Positions 1-11,269 of a stretch of 64,000 nt of DNA are shown here, piece by piece. Below the pieces are notes generated by a model. The model searched no databases. It worked only from the letters and a program-made list of their open reading frames with translations, and had not been told where the DNA came from. The DNA is from Brachycybe producta (taxonomy: Eukaryota; Arthropoda; Diplopoda; Playtdesmida; Andrognathidae): NCBI GenBank assembly GCA_036925085.1, contig JAUPFP010000001.1, forward strand, positions 17,991,842 through 18,055,841. Direction: 5' to 3'. A program made the translations under genes and the position numbers. Each line of letters begins with the position of its first letter. Within the stretch, counting starts at the first letter, position 1.

Positions 1-519
1 TAAAAATATGAACATCTTATTAGTTGCTAGATGTTTCTCTAATTTTTCCTTTTTACTGTAATTTAAATTTTTCTCTATCATTTGAAAGTTAGACAAATTT
101 AGGGTGCTCCTCATAGTCTTAGCACATGATGGCCTCTTATTAACAAGTTGTCACCACTCTCCCATCACTATATTTTATTAGAATCAAGTGCCATCTAGTG
201 CCCCCATCACAAAGTATATTGTGTACTTTTTCCTTTGTTACCTTTACTGAGTGTTCTCAATTTATCTGTAATTTAGCATTTTTCCCATTTTCCTTTAAGT
301 TTATGGTGAAGTTTCTGGTATTCTAACTTTCTGTTGCTCAAAGTTTCTGGTTTTTTGTAAGTTTTACTTATTTATATAAAATAATTTTGAAGATATATGT
401 AATTAATAACTGTTGCTAATATCTTTATTGCAGGAACTTGTTTGAAACAACCAGAATTTAATTGAATTCAACTCAAAGAATTCATTATTAATCATCTGAT
501 TAGTATTATCAAGGTTACT
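1..519. other. Non-coding upstream region of the zinc-finger ORF
   Basis: AT-rich sequence with no long reading frame. It may be an intron or 5' untranslated sequence of the gene that starts at 520. Apart from the candidate 3' splice site at 414-433 I see no promoter or repeat. A TGCCATCTAGTGCCC motif near 188 resembles the core of motifs noted at 39740. Confidence 0.4.
414..433 (+). promoter_or_regulatory. Candidate 3' splice site
   Basis: A branch-point-like CTAAT is followed by a T-rich tract and TTGCAG ending at 433, about 85 bases before the first ATG of the zinc-finger ORF. This suggests an upstream untranslated exon. It is inferred from consensus alone. Confidence 0.35.
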
Positions 520-1539
520 ATGGCCAATACTGAAACAACTAAGGAGAAAATCACTGAAGTTGTGCATGACACCAGAGATATTCGAGGAGATATTTCACAA
601 AACATGGCAGAGCCAGACAAACAACTAGACATCTGGAAGGAAATTGAATTCGAAATGAAAATAACCATTCCAACCCACATCTCAAACATGTTGACACTGG
701 CAGGATTCGACAACCGTGTCTCGTTGTCACAACTAACGCTTGAAGATATTGCTGAAGTACAAGAACTTGCGAGAACCTCTTTTATTGATACAATACCTCA
801 AGACAAGATGGAGCTTTACTATGGGAAAGTTTTTAACCTTAGGCCTGAAAAGTTCATGTTCATGCCGGGTAATCGAAAATTGCTTCTAACAATCGTTGAA
901 CATCTCAAGTCATACAAACTGCAGTCCAGAGGCCAATTTAGGCAAGTTGGTTGGAAATCAGCTACAAGTAAACAACAGGCTCCAGAAAATGTAGAACAAG
1001 CAACTTCGAAGTCCCGCTCTAAGGATGTTGCGAAGCATTATGATAGTGACAGAAAGAATGCAAAAGCTAACTTGACCAAGTGGCTGAAAGAAAACAAAGC
1101 AAACTTTAAGAAGAACACTGACATAACAGACTTTGAAATTTCTCCAGTTTCCCCTTCTTGTCTGCACAGTAACACTGTTGTTGCTTCACTGAAGTGCAAG
1201 CTGTGTGATGTTTCTATCAATATTCAGGCAGACACTACAGGTCATCGATGGATGATGGCCAATGTACATCGTCATCTAAGGCGTGCACATTTTGCTAAGC
1301 CTGAAACCGACTCAAGTAGATCACAAAGCATGCCAAACATTACAGATTTATTTGTAAAAACTCCAAAAACAGTAATAACTACATCAACTATGGAAATTCC
1401 CGATGCCGAAAATTCTCAAATTGAAGAAATTGTGGATAGCGAAGATGGCAACGAAGTTTATAATTACGAATCACCGACTGATGCCTTTTCTGGACTGAAA
1501 GGGTGTGAAAAAATGGAGACTCACTTATTCAGACAGTGA
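520..1539 (+). CDS. Zinc-finger ORF upstream of a DDE transposase-like ORF
   Basis: A 339-codon ORF. Residues 50-130 form a compact domain (hydrophobic helices, then the stretch around PGNRKLLL) of a kind I recall from uncharacterised invertebrate transposase-associated proteins. One C2H2-type finger is visible: C226, C229, then H250 or H252 and H257. The tail (290-325) is acidic. Around 1508 the acidic coding character moves into another frame, which stays open to the TGA at 1610-1612, so the listed C-terminus probably follows a one-base indel or a missed intron. The next ORF (1660) is in the same frame as this one, about 120 bases on, so both may be exons of a single protein: finger plus catalytic domain. 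A DNA-binding role is inferred from the finger and the neighbour. Confidence 0.6.
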   Translation: MANTETTKEKITEVVHDTRDIRGDISQNMAEPDKQLDIWKEIEFEMKITIPTHISNMLTLAGFDNRVSLSQLTLEDIAEVQELARTSFIDTIPQDKMELYYGKVFNLRPEKFMFMPGNRKLLLTIVEHLKSYKLQSRGQFRQVGWKSATSKQQAPENVEQATSKSRSKDVAKHYDSDRKNAKANLTKWLKENKANFKKNTDITDFEISPVSPSCLHSNTVVASLKCKLCDVSINIQADTTGHRWMMANVHRHLRRAHFAKPETDSSRSQSMPNITDLFVKTPKTVITTSTMEIPDAENSQIEEIVDSEDGNEVYNYESPTDAFSGLKGCEKMETHLFRQ

Positions 1540-1659
1540 TGAGGACTGTGAAAAATTGGATTTTCCTGTAGCTGGAGTGGACGTGGAGCCATCTACTCCA
1601 GTGAATACATGAAGGTTCCACAAGCCTACCAACAACTAAGCTCAGTTATGCAATAGGAT

Positions 1660-4311
1660 GTGCATGCATCAGCCATTGGTGATACAACATCAGAAAAAAA
1701 ATCAAAATGGAAAGACAAATTATATTCACATGGTGAAAGAAATAAACGCAGACTGGCAAAATCAGCAAAAGGTACACAACTAATCACAGACTTTTTCCCT
1801 ATTTTGAATGAGGTTCAAAGGCTTTTTATTGATAATGTCAGACTTCAGGACTTACTGTTACACCACATGCAAGAAAATAATCTCAATGAATTGCGAGGTA
1901 CTGAAAAATCTAAAGACGTGACAGGACTTCTAGCAAAGCTTTGCCAAGTGGCACAACAAAATTCCAAAAAGAAAAATAAAGGAGCTCGATATGATGAAAC
2001 AATGAAGCAGTTTGCTTCATACGTTTACATGATTGGTGGTCGTTTGTTGTACGCAACACTGCAGTCAAACATGCCCAAAGTTTTTCCTTCCTGTTCAACA
2101 GTCCTCAAGACAATTCGATGCACTGGAGAAGCTGTAACTGAAGGTGTGTTTTATTCAGAAGAATTAAAAAAATTTCTTCAGAAACGAAACATTCCACTAT
2201 TTGTTGGGATCTCGGAAGATGCAACAAGAATCTCAGCTCGTGTTCAGTATGATAGTAGAAGCAATCAGGTCTTTGGATTTGCTTTGCCACTTGATAAACT
2301 TGGCATGCCAATTGCACTAAGTTATCCAGCAATTTCAATGCAGCATATTCAGCAATACTTTGCCAAGAAATCGGTGGCTCATCTTGCATATGTCATTATG
2401 GCACAACCACTGGCAGTTGGTGCCCCAAGTTTTTGCTTGGCCATGTTTGGAACAGATAACAAATTTAAAGCAGACGATGTTATTCAGAGATGGAAGATGA
2501 TCACAGAGGACCTTGATAGGCATGGTATTAAAGTTGTCACGTACTCCGCAGATGGTGACCCTCGTTTACTTAAAGCAATGTGCTTTTTTTCTGGCTTGCA
2601 ATCAGCAACACCTGTTAAGATGAGTACACAACATCTGCCAACTTCTTGGACATGGTTTGTAGCAAATTCGATCAGTGACAACAGTTGTATCCAGGACACT
2701 GTTCATGTTGGGACAAAGCTGAGAACTCGCTTTTTAAAGCCATCAATTTTACTACCGATAGGCAACTTTGTTTGCAACGTTAATCATTTGATCATCCTTT
2801 GTCAATCTGTATCAAAATCATACCATCTGCTTACTGAACAAGATTTGGAGCCCGTGGACAAGATGAACTTCAGAGCAGTTCAGCGAATATCAGACGATCG
2901 AGTGCAGCATCTTCTTTTTGAGCATGTCCCAGATAGTGATGGCACAATTGCATATCTTAAAATTATGCATGATGTAATTGAGTCATTTTTACGAAAAGAT
3001 TTAAAACCAAAAGAAAGGCTTCACTTAATCTGGAGGGCAGTGTTCTTTCTTAGAATATGGAGACATTGGATAACATGCCATGACAGCTACTCACTGCTTG
3101 ATAATTTCATCACGCTCAATACTTACTTGTGCATTGAGTTAAATGCTCACAGTCTAATTAGCTGTCTTCGTACTTTGCGGGATAATGGAAATTGTGAACT
3201 ATTTCTTCCATGGTTAATGGGGAGTCAACCATGTGAACAGTTCTTTAGAGCAGCCAGATCAATGACTAGCACATACTTAACTAGTGTGAATTTCAGTATG
3301 CTGGAAATGATCCATAGACAAAGACGAATGCAGCTGCAGTTGGATATTCAAGAGAATCTTGGTGATGTATTTGTGTTCCCAAGAGCAACCTACCACCAAG
3401 CAAAGGAAGGTTACCTTGAGGAAGAGGATGGAGAAGTACATGTTCCAAAGGAATTACCAACTGATGCTCAAATAGAAGAAGAAATTTTGAAAGCCAAGAA
3501 TCAAGCTGTTAAAGATGCAAAAGATCTTGGAATCACTTTTGACACAAATGATGTGCCAGTAAAACTTTCTACAGTAAACTTGAACCCTGTTCCGAGCCTC
3601 ATTCCAAGCAGTGATGATTCTGCTGATTCAGATGAAGAGCTAAATGTTCATGAAAATAGTATGGAAAACGAAGTTTTGCCCGAGATTTCTCATGATGTGT
3701 ACAATCTTTCAACTATGAGGGGTGTTTCAAGGTTGCAAGACATATATGCATGTACTGAAACTCCCCTTCCTATCAACAGTCCATTCTGTTTTGTTAAAAG
3801 TAAGGAAAATGATACTGCAGTTGTCAGGAAATCAAGCATCTGTTGGCTTTACAACAGTGGAAATAGTCATCTAAGTTCTGATAGACTAAAAAGAGTCATG
3901 TGCACTGAGGAAACATGCAAAGTTAGCATGTCTGTTGAAAAAGAAACAACTGTTTGCATAAAATCCAAAATAGATGTTGGGGACTGGTGCATTTTTAAAT
4001 CAGAATGTGAACCTAAATCATATCTGATTGGACACATTGTTTCATTTAGTTATCTTGAAGGAACGCCAAGAGAAAGGGAGTACACATTAATGTGGGCCCC
4101 TGTGAAAAGTAGGAGGACAATAGGTGCCATTTGCACATGGTACAATGTTGAAAATGATGGCATCTTAAAAAAGGAAACTTTGCATGCTCATGGATTCTAC
4201 AAGTTGAGCCACTACATATGTACAATCCCAAATCCAACTGTGATTGAAACTGGTTTAAATTTTAACCTTATTGTAAGTGATGATGTGCTGTCTCACATTG
4301 CTAAAATTTGA
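1660..4311 (+). CDS. DDE-type transposase-like protein (P/KDZ-like, family unresolved)
   Basis: An uninterrupted frame of 883 codons. The listed start is a GTG just after an in-frame TAG at 1654; the true N-terminus is probably supplied by splicing from the upstream ORF. Candidate catalytic acids are D187 (context SEDATR), D298 (SADGD) and E526 (SQPCEQFFR). The segment around D346 (QDTVH...TKLR) resembles the conserved D-H-K-R region of P-type transposases. A helical insertion lies between the second D and the E. The region after about residue 600 is acidic and low in complexity, followed by a C-terminal domain of about 200 residues. The frame is not broken, in contrast with most elements here, so it is either recently active or under selection as a host gene. 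No terminal inverted repeats were identified. The superfamily is uncertain; the DDE fold is an inference from motif order. Confidence 0.6.
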   Translation: MHASAIGDTTSEKKSKWKDKLYSHGERNKRRLAKSAKGTQLITDFFPILNEVQRLFIDNVRLQDLLLHHMQENNLNELRGTEKSKDVTGLLAKLCQVAQQNSKKKNKGARYDETMKQFASYVYMIGGRLLYATLQSNMPKVFPSCSTVLKTIRCTGEAVTEGVFYSEELKKFLQKRNIPLFVGISEDATRISARVQYDSRSNQVFGFALPLDKLGMPIALSYPAISMQHIQQYFAKKSVAHLAYVIMAQPLAVGAPSFCLAMFGTDNKFKADDVIQRWKMITEDLDRHGIKVVTYSADGDPRLLKAMCFFSGLQSATPVKMSTQHLPTSWTWFVANSISDNSCIQDTVHVGTKLRTRFLKPSILLPIGNFVCNVNHLIILCQSVSKSYHLLTEQDLEPVDKMNFRAVQRISDDRVQHLLFEHVPDSDGTIAYLKIMHDVIESFLRKDLKPKERLHLIWRAVFFLRIWRHWITCHDSYSLLDNFITLNTYLCIELNAHSLISCLRTLRDNGNCELFLPWLMGSQPCEQFFRAARSMTSTYLTSVNFSMLEMIHRQRRMQLQLDIQENLGDVFVFPRATYHQAKEGYLEEEDGEVHVPKELPTDAQIEEEILKAKNQAVKDAKDLGITFDTNDVPVKLSTVNLNPVPSLIPSSDDSADSDEELNVHENSMENEVLPEISHDVYNLSTMRGVSRLQDIYACTETPLPINSPFCFVKSKENDTAVVRKSSICWLYNSGNSHLSSDRLKRVMCTEETCKVSMSVEKETTVCIKSKIDVGDWCIFKSECEPKSYLIGHIVSFSYLEGTPREREYTLMWAPVKSRRTIGAICTWYNVENDGILKKETLHAHGFYKLSHYICTIPNPTVIETGLNFNLIVSDDVLSHIAKI

Positions 4312-4390
4312 GTTAAAAGAAATTTATACTTCTGTTAAAAACAAAGAGAATGTTCTAATAACTCTTTTCAGCTTTTCACTTTTCAAGTAT

Positions 4391-4581
4391 CTTTTCAGTT
4401 ATCTTTTCAGTTATCTTTTCAGTTATCTTTTCAGTTATCTTTTCAGTTATCTTTTCAGTTATCTTTTCAGTTATCTTTTCAGTTACCTTTTCAGTTACCT
4501 TTTCAGTTACCTTTTCAGTTATCTTTTCAGTTATCTTTTCAGTTATCTTTTCAGTTATCTTTTCAGTTATCTTTTCAGTTT
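4391..4581 (+). repeat. 12-bp tandem array, about 16 copies
   Basis: The unit CTTTTCAGTTAT repeats head to tail about 16 times, with a TTACC variant in the middle copies. It lies 80 bases after the transposase stop and just before a poly(A) signal, so it is probably transcribed in the 3' UTR. The period is a multiple of 3, so a spurious ORF (repeated YLFS) runs through it. Confidence 0.95.
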
Positions 4582-4593
4582 GTTGTTACATTC

Positions 4594-4599
4594 AATAAA
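4594..4599 (+). terminator. AATAAA poly(A) signal
   Basis: AATAAA directly after the 12-bp array, in sense with the transposase-like ORF and 283 bases past its stop codon. Confidence 0.5.
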
Positions 4600-4743
4600 A
4601 GTTATTCTTCAAAGCATTGTTTATAATGAAATTGTTGTCATTTAATGTTCAGTTTTATCATAATGATGTCAGCAAGAGCCTCACTGATGTCCTAAGTGTT
4701 TGTAAGAGCCTGACTAAGATCCTTAAGTGCCTGTAAAGTCCTG

Positions 4744-4872
4744 ACTGAGGTCCATAAGGTCCACCTGAGGTCCATAAGGTCCACCTGAGGTCCATAAGGT
4801 CCACCTGAGGTCCATAAGGTCCACCTGAGGTTCATAAGGTCCATCTGAGGTCCGTAAGGTCCATATGAGGTC
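4744..4872 (+). repeat. 20-bp tandem array, about 6 copies
   Basis: The unit GAGGTCCATAAGGTCCACCT repeats about six times. More diverged GGTCC-containing copies extend on both sides (about 4690-4945). Confidence 0.9.
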
Positions 4873-5108
4873 CTATGTGACCGCAAGGTCTGGCTAAGGT
4901 CCTACATATCCGCAAGGTCCGACCAAGGTCTGCCTGGACCTCGTACAGTGGAGGTCCGGTGTATATTATTTTTACCAGTGATTACCCCCTCGCTTTAAAT
5001 TCATTGAGGAGTTCAAGCTGCTCTTCTATCTTGAGTCTTCGTGTCTCAAGATTCTCGATAATGCGAGGAATAAAAAAGTCAGACATAGAAAGAAATTCAC
5101 TCTGCAGA

Positions 5109-5363
5109 TCACCATTTTCCCATAAGTTGTTTAACCTTTAGGATGCACTTACAATCCAACAATAAAGTCCTTGACTTTGTCAAATTTTCAAAGTAAAACT
5201 TAACAGCTTTGATGAAAGTTCCCCAGTGAGTGATTACAGGTTCAGGAGGAAGAACAGACAATGTTTTTGAATGTCTTCCTTCTGTCTGGAGTTGCAAATT
5301 TGCACTGTATATAGGAACCAGGAACAATGGATACTTTGAAAGGCTTTCTGGGAATGGTTGCAC
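5109..5363 (-). pseudogene. hAT-type transposase fragment
   Basis: An 84-codon minus-strand frame whose segment LPPEPVITHWGTFIKAVKFY matches the pattern PP.P.TRWGTW...A.YY.ENF that I know from BED/hAT-like transposases of invertebrates. Only this short region remains, and no catalytic acids can be placed. The rest of the element is not recognisable nearby. The call rests on one motif. Confidence 0.4.
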
Positions 5364-5518
5364 TTACAGGTCACAGTGTAGTTGCATGTAAAACAAAAGA
5401 GGTCTTAGTAATGGACATAAAAATGGGTCACCAAAAAAGGTGGAAAAGAAACATGATCTGAAAGCTTGAACCAACATTGGACAATTGGTTATAACTGAAT
5501 TGATTTCATTCATTGTGG

Positions 5519-5797
5519 TCATAACAGGGAACCTTGTCCAGATCTAGTCATAATCCCATATGGAAGATCAGGTTTCCCAAGTACTTCGCTTGGAATCTGA
5601 AGAAGCATTTCGTTGGATGCAACTTTAGGTTTGCTGGCTTTAGCAAGCCCAAGATGATTTTCAACCTGTTCAAGAATTCTTCGATAGTTCGTCCAAAAAC
5701 CTACTATGTCATTTAGGTATACTAAGAACGTATACCACTTGACAGCGAGCAGAATATATACATGTTGCTGCAGTTGCAGGAGTTTTTTGGGTTCCAA
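5519..5797 (-). pseudogene. Ty3/gypsy reverse transcriptase fragment
   Basis: A 92-codon frame with LVYLNDIVGF, a decayed form of the LVYLDDIIVF catalytic strand of gypsy reverse transcriptases (the first D of YLDD reads N). It is followed by residues resembling the helix after it. Flanks are not coding. It is a short dead fragment; no protease or integrase was found beside it. Confidence 0.4.
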
Positions 5798-7499
5798 AAA
5801 GCATTCTTATGAACTTGAATAGTCCTTTGCAGCAGGCAACAATGTGTATTCGTAATGGAATCTGTGCTTACTGTCATTGTTATCTGACAAGATAGTGACG
5901 GACTTATTTTCCCAGATAGAATATGCTCTTTTTAAATGGTACGAGCGAGTTTTCACTCGTATTAATAGTGATTGGCTAGGTCACTAATTCTATCGGCCCA
6001 GAAAGACTAGACCAATATAATGTCTATTTAATGTCCTCACTAGTTTCTTATAAAGACTCACAGTTTTGAGGATCTTTTGTCTCTGTACTTCTCGGACTTG
6101 CGTCCGTAAATTTACCCTTGAAAATAGTGTGAACATACGAACTCGGTTGCAGGTTTGCACCTGTTTGTTGACTTTGAGTATCCAAATGGTAGCTGCAACA
6201 GAATGATGAATTGCCCAGTTGTGAAATAATTAAGTTTAGAATAATTAAAACACCTGTTTAAGTTTATATAGAATAGAGAATTTATTTTGTATTTGTAGCT
6301 CCAACAGATTTTATGTAAACCATAGTAGCCTTTTAATTGGACCAGATGATGGGGTTTGGAAAATGTTCCTCTACAGTTTCCCCTGTTTACCAGCATCCAT
6401 CAGCATATTCCATCGCTTTTCTCAAATTTCTGTGGTTTCTTGTTGCCTTCACTTGTTACCAAGATTTCTCGTAATGGTGACTATTGATTTGTCTGGCGGC
6501 TGCTCAAGGAGATGTTAAATGTCCATGTCTGATGATGTTTCCGGTGCTCCTGCAGATGGCCTGATAATAGCATCATCAGTTTTTTTTTATCATCAAACCT
6601 GCCTCAACCAATGACTGATGGTCGCTTGGAGGTCGCTCCTCCAATTGATTATTCTGCTTATCCTTCGGTCCACTATGTTGCCCATGCTGCGATTTCTCGA
6701 AATTCTTCAGATTCATATTTTGACTGGTCTGGTTTAGTAGGCACCTTGGGCGCCATAGGTGGTTTGGTGCCTGGTTGTTGTGGTTTGTGCGAGCTGTTTG
6801 GTTCAGTTGATTTGCTTGGTTTTCTTGTTTCTGCTGTGCCATCACAGCATAGGATGTCTCCATCAAGTACTGCTTGTGAAGGTCTGTTCTGCTGGCATTG
6901 GTTGGTTATATCGTGTTTGGGCTTTGGTGTTCAATTTGCTGCAGGTGCTCCTGCTCTTGCCTTTAGCAATCATAAGATCCTCCATTTTTTACGTCCCTGA
7001 TGATTGGATGACTGCTTTTATTTTGGTGACCAGATACTTTTCTGGCACATCAAATAGCAATTTCTTACTCAAATCAATGTATTTGCTCAGGTATTGATTG
7101 GTGCCTTCCCCTTTTTACTGAAGTACTCCTTCCAATTGCGGTTTCAATCGCAAAATTTTGTCCAGATGTCTGTAATATCCGACCAGCTCTTACCTGATCA
7201 ATTTTCAGCTTAATTTACCTTTATTTTAAACGTAAATAATGCTGCTTTAGTTTTTGAGGGAAGGAAATACCCTCAATCCACCACGAAGGTAAAAATTGAC
7301 GTGGTCCCGTTGGGTTTTGCTATTGTTTGGATGGATGGATGGATACTTCATAAATCCCCATAAGGAACCTGACACTGGGTTGTGTCAAATTATCTGGGGG
7401 TAATGTTGACAGACTAGTCGGGTCGTTACATTTCACATTTACTTTTGAAAATTGGGGTTGTTCTTAACAATGGAAGATAGGAGCTACTGTCCTCCAGAA
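5798..7499. other. Non-coding region with LTR-like debris
   Basis: No supported gene. Short frames at 6576-7097 on both strands have no recognisable motif. From about 7280 to 7430 the sequence resembles, in plus orientation, the end of the element B LTR family: it closes with a TGTTGAC...GGGTCGTTACA block at 7404-7430, the mirror of the TGTAACG starts at 21177 and 47990. GATG microsatellite units occur near 7330. Confidence 0.35.
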
Positions 7500-8439
7500 T
7501 TTGTTGATGAAGACAACAGTAATATTAACCCTGCGCATATATGAATGTTATAAATGTAATAAAAAGACAAAACCTAAATTTGAAAAGTTTATTCATTTGT
7601 TGAATCAATTGTTGCCTGCCAAAAAGTTGCTTAATATTTTTTATTACTTGCTGCTTGGGATTTTTTCAGTCGTTTTGCAAAATACTTCTTGTACACATCT
7701 TTGTCTTCCGATGCCATTTTCCCCAGAAGTGAAGAGATACATTTTTACTGTCTTGTATTGCGGCAACGATGTTCGGATCACAAGTTGGTCATGTAATTCT
7801 CCTTTTTGATGTGTTCAAAGCCTTATAACTGTCAGCTTCTTAAATACGGTTTTCACCAATTGATGCAGGTGAAAGATGTTGTTTGGGACATGGCTACACA
7901 ATGTATACAAATACTGAACATGTATCATTAGGGAGCAAAGTGACAAGAGCATTATTATTGACTTGGGAATTACACTTATCACAATTTCCTTCATGCATTT
8001 TCTCATTCATAGTAAAAAAAAATTAATTCAGCAGTTTCACACATTTGCATGATTCTATTCATAAACACAATTACCGTCAGATTTGCATATAAAAAATGAA
8101 CAGCCTTTTTTAAGATTTATTTAATTCTTTGGTCACTTCTCTGGTCAATTTGTGTTTTTTTTTGCTGGATTACCACTTTGGTTATTTTCTTTGGCTTTTT
8201 GTTCTTTTCTTTAGCTGCTTCTGCATCAGTAATAATTTTATTTAACACACATATGCTTGTGTCAATCAATAATCTTTAATTAAGTTTTTAACCTTTGATG
8301 AAATGCTTGCACAGAATGCAAGAATTTCATCAAAGAATTTCTGAACTGATTCAAAAGCAGATTTCAGCATTAAATTTAGATTTCTAAAACTAATTGTAGC
8401 TGTTTGTGTTTTCATCTCGTCCTATGCAGTGCATTGTAC
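7500..8439. other. No feature recognised
   Basis: AT-rich sequence with only short chance frames. I see no motif, repeat or regulatory site that can be supported. Confidence 0.4.
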
Positions 8440-8640
8440 TATGGGACATGATCTAAGCACTGTAATTGTTGCCTTTTCAGCTATCACAGTGGTGTACTGT
8501 GATTTCTCCTTTCAGCCAATGAAAGCTTATTCATGGGATGGGGTTTCAAGGTTTGAATTGGTTGAGTGGGTAGATACTAGTGTTGGGCAAAAATTTCTTA
8601 ACTATTCATGCATTTGGCTGCTGCTCTTGCAATAGTAGGT
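8440..8640 (+). repeat. Dispersed repeat, copy 1
   Basis: Shares several blocks in the same order with 28430-28640: a GGGACATGA/TTTTCACGG region, GCTATCACAGTG, TGTGATT.C.CCTTTCAGCCAA, then TT..TG.G.GGGT and ATGCATTT. It is probably a short non-autonomous element present in both places. No terminal repeat was defined. Confidence 0.5.
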
Positions 8641-9354
8641 AGTCACCAGTGATGTTCCTTTTAACACTGGTGTTCTGTTTTAGGAGAAGTCATATACACT
8701 CACAACACAAACACTATGGTACTCACAATATCCAGTAATGTAGGCAAGTTTTTTTGTAGAAAGCAGTCAACCAAATTTTCTAAGTTCTTAATCTAATATC
8801 TTAATAATTTATTATTCTTAAAAGCAATACACTTCTAATTGAATTCCAATTTTGTACACCTTTTAATATCTTAAACTCATATCCCTTTGGGTAGAATCTC
8901 CAAATTCACCTTGATTTCTTTTTTAAAATTTTCTAAAGCAGAGGACACACATACGGGAAAATTAGCCAAGAAAATCAGCCCAGAAAAGAATTTTGGAAAG
9001 AATTTCATATTCTGGCTCAACTTTTTCTTAGGACAGAATCTTACTTTCAAATTCTGACCAATAGTGTAGCATAGCACCTCATGATGTCATGAATCAAAAA
9101 CCCATCCCACTACCCTGAAAATCCAAAATTTCAAATTCGAAAAAACGAAAACTTCAACATGATCAAGTGGAAATTTTATTGGAAGCTGTAGAAAATATCC
9201 AGTTCTTTTTGACAAAAAAGTCAAATTCTTTAAGAATACGACAATTAAAAACACTATTTGGACAGCGATATTAGTCCCATTAAACCTCACGGGTAAGTAT
9301 TCAAGTACACAATTGCCATAGGATGAAGAAAAACGAACGTGGTAAGTTATTAGG
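8641..9354. other. No feature recognised
   Basis: AT-rich. The minus-strand frames at 8877-9359 are hydrophobic and low in complexity with no domain, and I take them as chance. Confidence 0.4.
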
Positions 9355-10390
9355 AACAAATTTGAAAGCAGATATCGATGTATTATATAGAAAATGAAGT
9401 GCTGAATCCAACACTAAAAACCGTTGTCAAATCGGTTTAAAAATTGTTTTTACACTGGTTTTAACTTCATCTACTTTCTTGTCACACTATTCAGCCATAT
9501 GGCAAAAACGATAAAGAAAACCAATGTTTTCTGTTGTTAAAAACGAATTGGAAAGCAGATTCTGCCATACTAAATAGTAAATTAAATGCTCAATTCAACA
9601 CTGAAATCCGTTTTCAAATCGGGTTGAAAATTACATTTTTCAGGATCGTTTTAATTTAATCGATTTCATTTCGAAGATTATTCAATTAAAGGATGATAAG
9701 AAAAAGTAATGTATTAAATTTATTTATCAATCGTTTTTAAAAAGGTCTTCATTATTGAATTCAGTACTAAATTTACTGTTTACTGTTTCTGCTTTAAAAT
9801 TCGCTCTTAACGAAAAAGTTGTTTTATTTTATAGCTAAATAGTTTAAACAAGTGTTTAACGAATGTAAACAATTATTTTTTAACCGATTCGAAAGTGGAT
9901 TTAGTGTTGACTTCAGCAGTTAGATTTCGCTATACTACATGATAAATCAAGTGCTGACTACGACACTGATTTCACTAAAACCTATTTTCAAATCAATTGA
10001 AAATTAAATTTGTTTTACATTCAATTTAATTTAATCATAAAATACAATTAAATTAAATCAAATGTAAACAATTTATTTTTCAGTTATTATACAAACATTT
10101 TAGGTTGTTAAGAGTAATTTTTAATACAGAATTTGCTCTACTAAAGAGTAAATTAAGTCCTGAATTCAATACTGAAGACCATTTTAAAATTGGTTGATAA
10201 ATAAATTTACTGCATTTATTACTACATCATTTTCGTCCTATAATTGAATATAGCTTAAGAATGAAATCGACTACATTAAAATGATTATAAAAAAGTTAAT
10301 TTTCAACCGATTTGAAAACGAGTTTCAGTGATGAAGTCAGCACTTCATTTTCTATTTGGTAGAGTGAAATTTGCTTTCAAATTGATTATC
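9355..10390. repeat. Field of degenerate ~90-bp repeats in both orientations
   Basis: A unit of roughly 90 bases recurs at least six times. Landmarks are TTTGAAAGCAGATT, then a variable part with ACTAAATAG, then AAATGAAGTGCTGA, ATTCAACACTGAAA and CCGTTTTCAAATCGGTTGAAAATT. Forward copies lie near 9355-9450, 9540-9640 and 10110-10205. Reverse copies lie near 9700-9810, 9880-9950 and 10295-10385. The outer copies are inverted to each other, so the whole block is a loose 1-kb palindrome. Confidence 0.65.
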
Positions 10391-10842
10391 AGCAACTTAT
10401 TTGTTTTTATTCGTCAGTGTTTTTATTAAATGACTTATTTCTGAAGAATTTCCATTTAAAAAACAACAGGAGAAGAAGCCCAAAAAAATTTCAGTTACAA
10501 CGGGATAGGTACACAAAGTTAAAGATAGTCATGTGAGTGTCAGTCGAGCCACAGATGTTTATACTCCCAAATGGGAGTTTTACAATATCTTGGAAAGTAT
10601 TTTGAGTAGTTATCCATCCCAGAATGAAAGGTTAAACTGCACATCTAAAACCTTATAAGTGTAAAATTCATTTTGTTATTTCATGTTTAGCACATAAACT
10701 AACATTTCAAATGAAGAAAGTTGTGAAATGGCTTTTGATAATCAAGACCTTTCTATTTCTAATGAAGAAACAGAAAGTCTTTATGAAAGTCAACAAATGA
10801 GGTTTGTAATGTGTTGTAAATCTTGCTCTTCACCTATACAAT
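10391..10842. other. No feature recognised
   Basis: AT-rich flank of gypsy element A with only short frames. Confidence 0.4.
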
Positions 10843-10931
10843 TGTTAGGTAATTTATCGTGGGGCTTTGTGTAAAAGGGCCCACTCCCTAAAAATTGAGA
10901 TTTTGCAGGGTGTCACAGGTTTAGAGTTGTG
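10843..10931 (-). repeat. Truncated 3' LTR of element A
   Basis: 88-89 bases matching the first part (plus-strand order) of the LTR at 16697, with a handful of differences. It stops abruptly in integrase coding sequence, so about 700 bases of LTR were lost. Confidence 0.8.
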
Positions 10932-11211
10932 GGACATAAAGAAAAACTTTGTCTCCTACTTCTATGGTCTTATGTTTTCTAGAGCTTTTTTGATACTTGA
11001 TCTGCTTGTCAGCAGATTCCTCTAAACTTTCCCTGGTTAACTCATGTATGGATTGCATACGGTTTGTCAGAACTTTAACATAGTCATCTATGTTATATAC
11101 TGGTTTTGGCTTTTGTATGACTAAGTCGAAAGGCAAACTCATGTCTTGTCCATACAGTAAGAAGTATGGGGTTTCTTTGGTACTTGAGTGCACAGCACTC
11201 CTATAGGCCAT
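10921..11211 (-). pseudogene. Element A integrase C-terminal region
   Basis: 96 codons: the end of the integrase core (AYRSAVHSSTKETPYFLLYG, a near-universal gypsy pattern) and the linker to the C-terminal domain (EVGDKVFLY). It is out of frame with the upstream core and cut at its 3' end by the deletion joining it to the LTR stub. Confidence 0.8.
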
Positions 11212-11269
11212 AAGAACTAGAGGAAGTTCCTCATCCCAATTTTTCTGATTTTTCTACGTAATGTGACAC